DNA of 64,000 bases from Ceratodon purpureus (lineage: Eukaryota; Streptophyta; Bryopsida; Pseudoditrichales; Ditrichaceae), in the NCBI GenBank assembly GCA_014871385.1, contig CM026432.1, forward strand, positions 885,194 through 949,193, written 5' to 3'. Position 1 is the stretch's first letter; every line of letters starts with the position of its first letter. The notes beneath the pieces are model-generated. The model worked only from the letters and a program-made list of their open reading frames with translations, did not search any database and was not told the DNA's origin. The translations under genes were made by a program, and so were the position numbers. Shown here one piece after another: positions 1-11,605 of this stretch.

Positions 1-300
1 TTTACAATCCCAGCCGTCGAATTCAAAGATTATGAACCGCTAGATGTAACCGCTGACCTTCGTTGGATCTTTTTTCCATCATCCACTCGATTTTTTCTTT
101 TTTGACCACACGATGTTTACAATCCCAACCGTCCAATTTGAAGATTATCAACCGCTAGATGTAACCGCTGACGTTCGTTGGATGAATTCCGCCACCACCG
201 TTCGATGCTTGCTTTCCTAACCGTCGGATCGTTCTGGCGCGGGTTTACATATTGCAATCTCAGCCGACTGTTGGAGTCGACGTCAGCCGTCCGATTCCGC
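1..300. repeat. 115-bp tandem repeat with CCGTC-type motifs
   Basis: About 68 bp at 1-68 recurs at 116-183 with few changes, a period of 115 bp. A short motif of form RCCGTCSRATY occurs near 12, 127, 219 and 285, with a variant near 197. A third diverged relative of the repeat start (TTTACA...CAATC) lies near 243. Clusters of short subterminal motifs are known from CACTA elements, where they bind the element's own protein; that role here is inference. Confidence 0.6.
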
Positions 301-941
301 AGAATGCATGCGAATTTTTGTGCAGAAATGACGCGAATACTATCTACACGCACTGCATCCCGAAACTTTTGCTGAAAATCCGGAAAGAGGAACATATAGC
401 GGCATCCAAATCTGTCGCGTAGTATCTCCTATCCTGTCGACACGTGGTCGTCGTACGCGAATCTTATCCTAGCAGAGTCGGTGTAGGTGATTCTAATGCG
501 GCGATATTTCGAGAATTCAGTTTTGTCTAGCGTTCCGTTTTGCGGATAGTATACGATGTGCCACTCGAGCGGGAGGTTTTGTAGCGTAGCGCTTGTGAGC
601 ACACACTGTGAAATTTGAAGAGGGTGTGTGAATTAACCTGGATGACGGGGATTACTGACGACAGCCAAGATGAGACATGAGATGATGCCAAACGACACTT
701 CAAGTAGTCTTTTATTCCCGACATGCAATTGAGATCGTACATTCAATTTACACATCTCCGATCCGAATCATGGAGTATCTGCAAGGAAGGGGCGATTGCT
801 TACCTCCACTAGATGTAGATGTGGTAACCCCCTTCTACCTCTAATGTCAATCAGACAACCTGGTAGCCCCTCCATACAATCCGGACACGGTGAAGTGGAC
901 AAGCATTCGAACGCCACCATTTGTAACGGGACAGAACTGCT
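301..941. other. Noncoding stretch, probably subterminal transposon DNA
   Basis: No open frame here looks like a protein. It lies between the left repeats and the last exon of the minus-strand gene, so it probably holds that gene's 3' untranslated region and terminator. Confidence 0.4.
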
Positions 942-3900
942 CTATGCAATTTCCAATAGGTAGTCCGTGTTCCACATTACCCACGTCGCGTTCTCGCTGC
1001 TTGTTTCCAGCGCGTCCTCGAGCACCCGCACATGTCCCTGCTTTCCTGCGTACATCGGAGCAACGCCCTGTAGGAACACGTCTTGCACAAGCACCCACTG
1101 CATGCCTGGTTCGCATGGCCTGTCACGAGGGAGTTTGGACTTCTGAATCTTATAGTGTGCCCCTGCCCGTCCTCTCGCCACAGCTCGTCCGTAGTGTTCT
1201 GGATGCAAAACCCAAACGTCTTTGTGCATCCTCACTGGGTCCTGCACGACGTTGTACGAGTAAGTTTCGCAATGAGTGTCAACCTTCACCCAGTATGTGG
1301 GCAATTTGTGAGATGTATAGTGAACATTCCATCTCGCTTGATCAATCGTATGCTCAGTGTTCAGAGTTCATATGATGGGTGGAGCGAACATTACCTGCCC
1401 ACTCCTAGGAGCCAAGGTCTGTGTTGGATCGCTTTCCGCGAGACGCCTCGGTCGTCTCTTCTGCCTCGACATCTTCTGCGACAGTTCTGTCAGCGCCTGC
1501 TCTACTTCCCGGTCTTCGTCCACGCTATGTCCAGTGGTGTCTGCCGCATTCACGTCGTTCACTTTCTGACGCCTCTTCCTCATGTTCCCCGCTCCTGGCC
1601 CGCCAATGTCTGCAACTCTCGCATTTGATATTCCATCAACGGGCCCTGTCCAGACACACCGCCACCCCCTTAGCATGGATCAGAACTATACTGTCAACCG
1701 GATGTTCTGTTAGTTCAGAATATGGTGAGGTCGGAATTCGGTTCTGCGTATCACTTACCGTCTAAAATGTTTTCGGCGACGTTTCGCTCCATCTGCACAT
1801 TGTCATGAACAGAATTTCCCGGCGTTGGTGGGTCGCGTACGACCTCGGCGATGTACTCTACATCCATTCCACCTGCTGCAGTTCCGACTACGAGATCGGA
1901 AAACCGCACGGTATCCGATTCGATGAGTGCGTCCACTGTTGGAAGCGGCGGGGTCTGCAAAAGAGTCAGTACGTTAGATTCACCTATATCGGACTCCGGC
2001 GATTGCGCGTACGATTTCGAAGAACGGAAAATGTTGGTGTCGACGGGTATGTTCGACGAGATTGGCGTTCTGTCTTTCACTGACAGTTCCTGAACTGCCG
2101 TCGTTAACGCTTCTATCTGACGCTTCATTGCGTTGCATTCCGCCACTTTACTCGAAACCGTCTGTCGTGTAAGTTCGCTCTCTGTCGCCAACTCTGCAAA
2201 CTTGTTTTTCGTGTCGTTCATTTCGATTAAGGCGGCGTTCAACTCCTTCCTCAGATTCGCCACAGATTCAGAAAATGTAGCACTGCCTCCAGAACCAGAG
2301 CTGTGGTTAACGTTTACCATTGAAGTAGGGGGTGTCCCCATCCTTTCGGCCACTAGGGAGGACGCCGGGGAGTTGTCACCGTAGACACCGTCGTTGGCAT
2401 GTACGTCTACTGATGCTCCGATAGAGGATTCACCTTGTGTGTAATCGTTATAATAGGTATCCTGCGAACAGTCATTGTCGTCAATCTTTAAAACAAGCAC
2501 TCCAGTTGAGAAAAGGATACTACCGTGATGTCAGCGGGCTATTAATGTACGTCCTGTGCATGTTCATCCCACTTTCCGAAGCCTCCCAACAACAAGTCAC
2601 ACATTAACTGCTGGAGTGTCCACGTAAACTGCACCTTCGCATTCATACATCTAGCAGTTCTATCTTGCTTACCTCGTTATCCGGGTCGTCCTGGTCCATT
2701 ATACCCTCCACAACATTTGCACGCTGGGACGCATTCCTCCGCGGCGCCCCAGGGCGTCGTTGTCGCCGGACAGTAGACATGTGCTCACTCTCTACTATGG
2801 ATGCATCAGAGGACCACTGAGCCACAAAGGTAGAGTACCGTTTTATCGGGCACTGGGGATGTCTTTCCTTCTTGATAATCCAGTGTTTGCGCCATTGGTA
2901 CCTGCTCCAACTGAGAGCCTCCTGTAGATAAGTTTTGATGTATCCCTCTCGAAGCGGTGGGTCGAACGTGAACTTCGAGTGGACGTCTAGCTCTATGAGT
3001 TGGAAGGCCATTGGGGAGTGCTGGTTGAACTCTCTCACGCTCACATCCAAGACACGCCCCGCGACGTCTCTTATGGCTCTATGCAACACAGATTTCAGTC
3101 CAATCACGTCCCCCGAAGCATCCGTCGGAATAACTGTCTTCGCGTCTGGTCCATTCTGACCTCGTTGATTACGGTTGTATTCATTTCTCTCACGTCGTTG
3201 GGCGTTCCGCCGATGGTTGGGGCTGACCCCAGTGGTGGGCGAGTACACAGCTCCAGGAGGCGGCGACGTCCTAGACGGTGACTGAACACCCCTCGCGTGG
3301 ACGCCAGGATGTTCGCCATGCCGATTCCCGCCGATACCAGGATATTGCAACATCCGAGCTGTAATGTCTCCAGTGTCCGCGCTGCGTGTTGGTGTTGCAT
3401 GCCAGCTCGTGTTTGGCGGCAGCAACTCTGTGTGCCCCGGGCCGTCGGATGTTGATGCCTCATGGAACGACCCAGATGTCCTCCCAGCCAGAGGGGTGTA
3501 GTCCGTCTCAGAGGACCGGTGGCCGAATCGGACAGCATTCACATTACCTCCACGGTGAGTGCCGTGCTCCCCGCATGCGTCGACGTGCATATTAGCCGCT
3601 ATTACCTCAGGTACTGCGGGACCTGCTGTCGTCTTACCTGCTTGGGCTGCCGTGTACATCTTCATGGCGGCATGGAAAAACGGGTGAGACATGACAGCAG
3701 CCATGGACACTGCCATGTCTTCCATACCTGGTCCAACTGGCCCGGCATGTCCAGACATTGGAACCGGACGAGGCGGGACTTCGTTGTTCGCCAAAGAAGA
3801 TATTCCCTGCGCATGGAGACTCCCGGCAATAGCCATCACGTCCGCGCTCTGCGAAGTTGCAATAATACCACGCCTTGTTCATGGAGCTGGACAATGATGA

Positions 3901-4060
3901 CATTGAAGTGCACAACCGCGAACACATGTATGAATTTTGCGTAAGTAAGGAAAGCTATGAGATTGTATTATGCATACATCACCCATTCCTATGACAAATG
4001 CAGAGGATATACATAACCCGGAATCGAACTTACTGCACTGCACTCCCCCGCGTACGCCAT
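942..4060 (-). CDS. Ptta/En/Spm-like transposon protein, five exons
   Basis: Proposed exons on the minus strand are 4060-4034, 3848-2673, 2485-1759, 1645-1395 and 1352-942. All phases close, giving about 863 residues. The large second exon has a Gly/Pro/Arg-rich N-terminal part. It is followed (about residues 245-390) by a domain resembling the plant Ptta/En/Spm transposase family: a conserved FDPPLREGYIKTYL stretch, a WRKHW motif and a later QWSS motif before a basic tail. Exon 3 contains a heptad-like coiled coil (about residues 473-538). The last exon has a compact Trp/Tyr/His-rich segment (TYWVKVDTH) that I do not recognise. In CACTA elements such proteins bind subterminal repeats and help the tnp2 transposase; that role is inferred. 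The ATG at 4060 has good context (AAATGGCG), but the open frame continues upstream without an ATG, so another 5' exon is possible. The gene is divergent from the F-box-like gene at 4714. Confidence 0.6.
2542..2646 (-). CDS. Short ORF inside the intron of the Ptta-like gene
   Basis: This 34-codon frame starts at an ATG overlapping the read-through stop of the large exon and has a protein-like composition (FTWTLQQLMCDLLLGGFGKW). It lies wholly in the proposed intron 2672-2486. It could be an alternative exon, a separate small gene or chance. I do not recognise it. Confidence 0.2.
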   Translation of the reverse strand: MNAKVQFTWTLQQLMCDLLLGGFGKWDEHAQDVH

Positions 4061-4713
4061 TTCCCTGGTCGACTCAGAGACTGCTCGGAGGAGACCTTCT
4101 GCGACGATAGAACCTGGCACAAGCGCTTCGAAGACGGCGAGAATGGAGCCTCGTCTGGGACAAGAGGTCAGGGAAGGAAGTGCCTTCTCTAGATTATCGG
4201 GGTAGGCACTCTTAGTCAACCTCAGTTAACTCCAGTTCACACAACTGGGCATCCTTTACTTTCGGTACACCTCGGCGAAGGCAGTCGTCATTTACGGTTC
4301 ATATCCCCTGATTAATCTGCGCCACTGAATGCTTCGCAAATGGCTCTCTGGACTGCAGTTCAATCCACACATGTGGAGACTAGGGACGAACATGTGTCCA
4401 TATCAAGTTTTCCAAACCTGCGTGATGTCAAGCTAAAGCAATGGCCATTTTCATGCGCACTATCTGATGTTCCCCTAACCGTTCCTAACTCGTGGAGAGG
4501 TTTACCTGTTTGGTCGGCATCGCGGAGGGGATCACATCGCGTTGCAGCGTTGATAAGGTGCGATTATGTACTCGACATGATTCCATTATAGACTACTGGT
4601 TCCCTCACATACGTGTTGTGTCACGTTCACCTTGTTTGCGACGTTGACGTCGGTCCTCCTAGAAGTTACCTGTGTCTGATTTTGTTTTAGGGTGAGAGAG
4701 TCGTCCTCCCGGG
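4061..4713. promoter_or_regulatory. Divergent intergenic region
   Basis: This stretch separates the 5' ends of the minus-strand Ptta-like gene and the plus-strand F-box-like gene, so it must hold both promoters. An open frame on the minus strand up to about 4219 continues that of the first Ptta exon without an ATG. An acceptor-like TTTTGTTTTAG ends at about 4691, just before the ATG at 4714, so the F-box-like gene may have a 5' leader intron. I see no clear TATA box. Confidence 0.35.
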
Positions 4714-5154
4714 ATGGCGATTGCAGGTCACATTTGTGACGAGGAGTCTGAAGACTGGCTAGTGGGCGATGGTCAAGTAGCGGTAGAGGACTACTTACAG
4801 TCCGTGCACGAGCACAATCATGCACTGGCCTTGAGAGACTCCGGCGTCCCCCTCCCCGATGGTCACTGCACCGGCGATTTGCCGATATCGTCTTTGACAT
4901 TTTTAGATAATTTGCCGCTGGATGTCGTGTCGAAGATAATATGGCCCGCTGTAATGGATAGTGGATGCCACCTACAAAATTATCGTACTTGTTGTGAACT
5001 CCGACGCGTATCTTCAGGCTGGAAGGAGTACGTGGAGAGACAAAGAGAATGGACACTAGGGATGGTGGCTAGTGCCCGTCATAAACAGTATGTGCAGGAC
5101 GTTCTCTACGCCGATCTCCAGAGATTACGATGCCGGTTACGTCCTGCATTTTGA
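4714..5154 (+). CDS. F-box-like protein, copy 1 (transposon cargo)
   Basis: This single-exon frame encodes 146 residues. An acidic N-terminal part (EESEDW) is followed at about residues 65-115 by an F-box-like helical block: LPLDVVSKIIWPAVMD, then YRTCCELRRVSSGWKEYV. This has the LP-x-D/E, hydrophobic, LR-V-S/C and W pattern of F-box motifs, which dock on SKP1 in SCF ubiquitin ligases. No substrate-binding repeat (LRR, Kelch, WD) follows, and the C-terminal tail is short and basic. The same block recurs in the gene at 19376, so the two are paralogues inside one element. F-box identity rests on pattern resemblance only. A DNA-binding or other helical fold is possible. Confidence 0.5.
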   Translation: MAIAGHICDEESEDWLVGDGQVAVEDYLQSVHEHNHALALRDSGVPLPDGHCTGDLPISSLTFLDNLPLDVVSKIIWPAVMDSGCHLQNYRTCCELRRVSSGWKEYVERQREWTLGMVASARHKQYVQDVLYADLQRLRCRLRPAF

Positions 5155-5846
5155 AGAGACGCGAAGTAGGACTCACAACAGAAGCTGGGTCAAATTAGGA
5201 TATATAATCAGATCGGTTCGAGAAACGTAATTTGCATACTACATGTGAAGTAGTATCTTCTCTGCTCTGTTCAGTGTTCAATAGAAGCTAGAACGCATAA
5301 CGTTCACACTGCTCGGACGGTAACTAGTATTAGGCCTTTCTAGATCCTTCCTACGCACACCACGTGTTCAATTCCCATGTTTACAATCTGAATAATTAAA
5401 CGGCCACGATGTGCCTATTCTAGGTCAATTGACACACAGCTCTGTACAGTACTTTCTTTTTGGGTGCGTGTACGTGTTTTGTGTGGAGCTGCCCGTGCCC
5501 ACTGTTTTAAGAGATACAATGTTGTCCGCGCATATGCTTTTCTCCATTCACATTTTATATTCACCAATTGGGTCTGTATGAGCTTTCTACGACTGTAGAG
5601 TGTCAAAACCCTAGGTCGAGTTGAAGATATCGATTCGAATTGTGCGCTGTAGGAATGGTTTTGGGTTGATTGGAACTGGGTTGTAAGCATTCTGTATTGG
5701 GGTTATCTCAAGAAGTGCGCCGGATCCGACGATTGTGTCCACGTTTTCCACCTCTCACTCGTCGCATTTTCCACTCTCCGCTCGTTGTTTGTATATGGGA
5801 CTGACGTTGATTTTAAATTTCTCTGCAACAGCATTAGAGGGTTGCG
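5155..5846. other. Intergenic, promoter side of the transposase gene
   Basis: No convincing coding frame. It contains the 3' flank of the F-box-like gene and the upstream region of the tnp2 gene. An antisense frame at 5415-5690 has no recognisable features. Confidence 0.35.
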
Positions 5847-8800
5847 ATGCCTCCAAGGCGCACTCCGGGGAGGCTCCCGTTAGAACACATTGCGAGACAA
5901 AGAGATAGGGATAAAAAGCTGTTAGACAGAGAAGTATTGAGGGCACGTTCTGCTGGAGTTAGTCGGATTCGATGTCCTTGCCGGATATGCAATCGCGGAG
6001 TGCGCACACTATATTCTATCAAAACATTTGTCCGCCACGTCCGAGAGTATGGGTATCATCCGTGGCAGCGGGGACCCTCGGAGGTAAGCTTATTTCCAAT
6101 GCGTGTTGCGGTTATCCTTCTGAAGTGTAAAGATACGGCATTACCTGAGTCATTCTGCACACATAGGGTTCCACCGCGATGTTTCACTAAGTCCTGCTTC
6201 CACTTTAATACCTCGAAATGCACTAAAGTCGACTTGTTCCCCAGGGATACGATCAGGATGATTCGGATGGGGAGTGGGAGGCTCATATACAGAGTGAGTA
6301 CGGAGAGGTTTCAAGGAGGGAACAGGAATTTATGCGCGATCCGACAGTGGCCAACGTCGATGTGAATCAGATGTTGCGGCAGACCTTCGGATTCTGGGAC
6401 GAGATGCAGCCCCCTGCTGCAGATGGTGCAGATGAACATGATAACATCGACCCTACGCATGAGACTGATCTATACCCTGAAGACACAGATGCCAGGGTTC
6501 ATAGTTCATACGATGGTGGCGACAGTGTAGAAGACTCTGCAGGGAGTGAGCCAGAGTTTGACACTGAAGACGACGAGGACTTTGAGTGGGGCGACCCAGA
6601 TGCAATGGACCAGGAAGTAGCAGCACATATGGAGCGCATAGAGGAGGTGGCCAGGGTACCGTTGTACGAAGGGTCGAAACTGTCAAGCTTGGAGGCCACT
6701 ATCCTAATGCTCAACCACCATAGAGGAAACAATGCCACGAATGTCCAGATAGACCAAGCCTTCGCTCTGAATCACAGGGTACTTTTGCCGCAACCCAACA
6801 CGTTGCCGGACTCCGAATACGCAGCATCTCTGATGTTGAGCAAGTTAGGTCTGGATTTCAAGTGTATCGATGTATGTCCGAACAATTGCATCCTCTACAG
6901 GGGTGTGTACGCTGAGCATTCGCTGTGTCCAAGTTGTGGTTCTCCTAGGCGCAGAAGACACGGGAACTCCTGGGTTCCTCAGAAAGTTCTAAGGCATTTT
7001 CCCCTTGGAGAGAGATTGAAGCGTATTTTCCGTAGCCCGCTGATGGCAGCTTCGATGACTTGGCATGCTCGGGAGAGACAATCCGATGGCATGGTCCGGC
7101 ACATTTCAGAATCTAAGCACATGGCTGACATCCGAGAGAAGGAACCAGAGTTTTGCAGGGACCCCCGGAGAGCATTTTTCGCATTGGCCACGGACGGCAT
7201 GAACCCGTTTTCAGAAAAGCGAAGTGTCTATTCCACGTGGCCGGTGACTTTGATGAATTATAACCTACCTCCGTGGTTGACCACGAAGCGTTACTGCATC
7301 ATTCTATCTCTTTTGATCCCTGGTCCCAAAGCCCCTTCTGGTGACGACTTCGACACTTTCATTGAACCGTTGGTCGAGGAGCTGGAGGTTCTCTGGCGCG
7401 ATGGTATCATGATGGAAGATGCTGCTCGTTTTCGAGGCGAGAGGTATTTCCATATGAAGGCGATGCTAATTTTCTGTATCCATGACTTTCCAGCCTATGG
7501 AATGGTCGCAGGTTGCGTTACAAAGGGTTACCAGGGCTGCCCAATCTGTGGTCCCAACACTGTGTCGAGGAGGTCCCAGTACTTAAAAAAAAATGTCTAT
7601 GACGATCAGGCTCGTCGTCACCTCCCACAGTCCCATCCCATGCGTGCAAACGCCCAAGACTTTCGAGGTCGCGTGGAGCTACGATCAGCTTCTCCGAGAT
7701 TGACTGGTGCGGAAGTTCTAAGCTACGCTGCTCACAGACAGCAATGGCTAGATGATGGTGGACAAGCAGGCGCTCCTGGAGATCCAGTTCGTGTCACGGG
7801 AGTCAAAAGGCGCTCAATACTTTTCCGACTCCCCTACTGGGAGGTAAGGCATTAAACCATCAGTTAACCCTATATCGCACATCAGTTTCAGTGGAGTCAA
7901 CTTGGAGTTATATTGTCATCATGTCTGTGTAATACATTGTACATTCTATTCCATCATTGACTCTATGATGTCTGACTATTTCGATTCCCATGTTTTTCAG
8001 AAATTAAAAATACGCCACACGTTAGATGTTATGCATGTGGAAAAAAACGTGGCAGCAAGTGTGTTGGGGTTTATCATGGGCGAAAAAGACACTGTGGCAT
8101 GCCGAAAAGACATGGAGGCTATAGGTATAAGGCAGGAGCTACATCTGCAACCTAGGCCAGGGGCGGGGAACTTCATAAAACCCCAAGCACCGTACTGCCT
8201 GACACAAGCTGAGACCGTGAAGTTCATGAAGACTGTTCGGTCTATAAAAGTCCCTACAGGTTACAGCTCGAGCTTGACTCGAAATGTTAGCGAAAAAAGA
8301 TTCCAGGGCCTGAAAAGCCATGACTATCACGTTTTGATACAGGACATTCTCCCAGCAGCGATCCGTGGTCTCTTACACCCTGGAGCGCGGGACGCTGTAA
8401 TTCGTCTAGGGAACTGTTTTAAAAAAATATGTGCCAAGTACGTGGATCCCGGCACCATAGGACAACTCCAAGAGTATGTAGCGGAGACAATGTGTCTTCT
8501 CGAGGTATGGTTCCCCCCCGCACTATTTGACATCATGCCCCATCTGATGCTTCATCTCGTGGAGGAATTAGATTGGCTAGGGCCCGTTCACTCCAGGTGG
8601 TGCTACGGCGCAGAGAGGTACCTGTACGTTTTGAAAAAATATGTCAGAAATCGAGCCAAGCCGGAAGCATCAATCGCTAAAGGGTACCTGTATGCGGAAT
8701 CCCTTGGTTTCATGAGTGAGCACTTATCACTATACCCTGGACACGCGAAGATATATGACCCCGAAGACAATGAGCGTAACAACGGCGAAGTTCTGGAGGG

Positions 8801-10075
8801 AGCTGCAGTGAGATTAAATCTCCCGGAGAACGAGCTCCGCGCAATTCACGAGTTCATAATCTGCAACCAGAAGACCACCGAGCCCCTTCGACTGTAAGTT
8901 TGAGTGGGATTTGACATGTTTATTTCAGAGGCGAATGTATACAGTAACTGTTTTGTGAAATTGATGAGCATGTTATATGTTAGTCGGATCATGAGCTTTA
9001 CTTGTCTAATGATTCTGGGAAGTGGTTGTGGCTCTCAGAGAATATGAAGAGGCCAGCAGACTTCACCGATCTCGCCATCGGACTCGTCCATTTGAGCCCT
9101 TTTCGAGCTGGTTGGAAATGCGAGTGGATAACATGCGAGCAGCGCATGAATATGTTTCTCCGGAATTGCGTAACCTATCTCAGCTTCCTCTTCCCGTGGT
9201 TCACGAACACAAACGCATGTGGGCGTTCGGGAACCATTACAGGACGCAGGACCCGGTGATGGGGAACTCGTTTGAGACTTTCGACTCAGGCGTTGGATGT
9301 GTGGCTGCTACTCTGTGCCAAGCATCCGCTTCCGACCAACGGCCGGTGGAGGCGAACCTAACATATGTTGGAATATTGCGCCGCATACTACAGGTCAATT
9401 ATGTTGTAACCCAAATCAATGTGATGGAGTGTAGTTGGATTAAACCGAATGTTGCTGGTAACCCAACTATAAAACAAGATGAGTACGGTTTCTGGACGTT
9501 CCAAAAGGACGCCTTTCAAGGGCCTCGTGCAGAGCCGTACATCCTACCCGTTCATGTGACTCAGGTGAGCAATTTTAATCCTGCCGATGTTCATTTATAG
9601 GCAGTGTCGAAAGTGTGTCTTCAACTCCTGTTGGTGTCGCACACTACCGAATGAGATATGTCATCGTCTTGTACAACGGATAACAGGATCCAGCCACCAT
9701 GTGTTACAGGTTTTTTTTGCCGAGGATCGCGACAGACCCAATTGGATGGTCGTCATACAAAAGGAACCGCGATCTCGACGGGTAGAGGATGATAGCGACC
9801 AGTATGTCATTGGAGCCGGTGGTTTGGAGTCTCCAGTGACTTCCGAGGATGGCGGCGGTGCCGACTTGCGTGGACACAGAGGAGAAGTCCCTACCGGAGA
9901 GACTGTTGCAGTCGAAGTGGTGGCCGCGGTGGATGATTTCAGAGAGCCCCCGTATGCCGCTGATCCACTTGCAGCACTCGATCATGTAGACGACGACGAC
10001 GAAGACGACGTAGAGGGCGACGAGGTGGAGGCAGACGACGAAGACACGTCCCAGGCTCCATTCTCTTATTCGTAG
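5847..10075 (+). CDS. tnp2-family CACTA transposase, intact, five exons
   Basis: Exons are 5847-6083, 6245-7843, 8001-8893, 9039-9564 and 9710-10075. Phases close exactly to a 1206-residue protein with no stop or frameshift. Domains in order: a transposase-associated Cys-rich motif (CPCRICNRG, near residue 45); an acidic linker; a CxxxC...CPSC region near 287-311; the tnp2 core; a DUF4218-like segment ending around SLGFMSEHLSLYPG; and a DUF4216-like segment split over exons 4 and 5 (VFFAEDRDRPNWMVV). Candidate catalytic acidic residues are in TDGMNPF (about 395), HDFPAYG (about 493) and LDVMHVEKN (621), the usual places for the DD(E/D) triad. The C terminus is a strongly acidic D/E tail. The protein should bind the terminal repeats and cut and rejoin the element. 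Intact coding capacity suggests recent or continuing activity. Confidence 0.9.
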
Positions 10076-10658
10076 TTGCCCACTTGCACTCCACTTAGGT
10101 GTCCCCCTCGGTACAGTACTTCCACACCAGTGTTGATGAGTCAACGCGCGAGAGGTACAGCAATCGTTTAACACCATATAATACGGTGTAGGATTTAATA
10201 TTGGAAACCAAGTATGCCACGAGAGTGTCCATCGCTGTAACTTAGGACAACGGCGGCGCAGATGAGGTTGAGTGTTAGTACATGTGGATGCCAATTCGGC
10301 TTCCGTCGATGATATAAAAACTGCCTTTCCGTATGTGAAGTTGTCACATTGTGTAAGACGAATTTGGCAGACATCCGTGATTGCATTCTGTGCATGTTCT
10401 TTACTGTCGACAAACATGGTGTCATAAAGGAATGTTGAGGATGCAGTACTTTCGCTGAATATCGACAGGTGTCATTCTGGACGTGTTTTTTCCTTTCGTG
10501 ATCGTTCCATATTAATGACAGTGCAGTTGGAACCGCAGGAACTGCCGGACTAATCGGTCTTCCGTTGAAGGTGGGCGTGCAATGCGGCAGGACTACGTGG
10601 AGTACAGTCGTTTGACTGGATAGAGACGCCTGTTCAAAGACACCCACTCCATTCAGAA
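10076..10658. repeat. Transposase 3' tail, first copy of a tandem duplication
   Basis: This tail of the transposase gene resembles 11606 to about 12140. Matching blocks include the CAGTACTTCC/CAGCATTCCC area after the stop, the GATGATATAAA/TTGATATAAA block, and the CTAATCGG-CTTCCGTTGA block. The duplication joint lies near 10658, where sequence like exon 2 of the transposase begins again. No gene is seen; minus-strand open frames here look like shadows. Confidence 0.5.
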
Positions 10659-11605
10659 GTTGAGACAGGGCAGGAGTTTGCTCTCAATCATAGTATACTC
10701 TTGCGGCACCCCAATCTATCGCCAGACTCACAATACGTAGCATCTATAATGTCGAGCAAGTCAGGTATGGATCCAAAATGCATCGATGTCTGCCCCAACA
10801 GTTGCATCCTTTACTGGGGTTTGTACTCTGAGCATTTGCTGTGTCCAATTTGCGATTTTCCTCGGCGCAGAAAGAATGGGAGGTTCTTGGTTCCCCAGAA
10901 AGCCGTAAGGCATTTTCCTCTTGGTGAGAGGTTGCAGTTGATTTTCCAAAGCCCGCTGATGGCTGCTTCGATGACTTGGCATGCTCGTGAATGGCATTGT
11001 AATGGCATGGTCCGCAATACGGTGAAGACGTTCGGAAGAGATGCATTCAAGGGGCAATGCGCAGAGCCGTACAACGTTCCCCTTCATGTGACGCAGGTTA
11101 GCAATTTCAATTCCTGTCTTTGCTCATTCGTTAGGTGCGCTGAATTTTAATTTTCGACTGGTCAAGGTAGTGCTTAGTATTGATTGAAATTGGATATCAT
11201 CATGTACAACGGGTAACGAGTTCTAGCCACTATGTTTTAAAGGTTTTATTTGGCGAGGATCGTTTCGGCCCCCATTGGATGGTCGTCAGACAGAAATACC
11301 CCTGCTCGCGACGAGTAGAGCGCGAACGCTATCAGTATGTTATTGGAGGTGGAGCGTTGGTGTCATCAGTGACCATGGAGGATTCCGGCCCTCTCGAGGT
11401 GGGTGGACACAGGGGAGAAGTCCATTCCAGAGTTAGTGTGGCAGTCGAACTGGTGGCCGCGGGAGATGATTTAATAGCACCCCTCTATGTCGACGCTCCA
11501 ATTGCAGCATTAGACTACATACATAACGACGACGAAGAGGAGGTGGAGCACGACGAGGTTGAGCATGACGACGAAGACGCGTCTAATGTACTCCTGTACT
11601 CCTAG
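10659..11605 (+). pseudogene. Internally deleted transposase copy, frame retained
   Basis: 10659-11016 matches exon 2 of the transposase (from about 6743 to 7110). The sequence then jumps at about 11017-11030 to the end of exon 4 (from about 9490), removing the catalytic core. A donor at 11096/11097 and an acceptor before 11243 match the parental intron. The remaining two exons (10659-11096 and 11243-11605) stay in frame for about 266 residues, ending in the same acidic tail. The parent's three catalytic acidic residues are all missing. The copy lacks an obvious start codon and first exon, so it may be a remnant, or it may encode a truncated regulatory product. Divergence from the parent is substantial, so the duplication is not recent. 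Confidence 0.7.

Noticed and set aside
890-1628. Plus-strand open frames overlapping the last exons of the Ptta-like gene
   Set aside because: They are shadows. The minus-strand exons join in phase and have better composition.
9704-10417. Long minus-strand open frame over the transposase 3' end
   Set aside because: It is antisense to the last transposase exon, whose D/E-rich tail forces an open complement, and has no domain.
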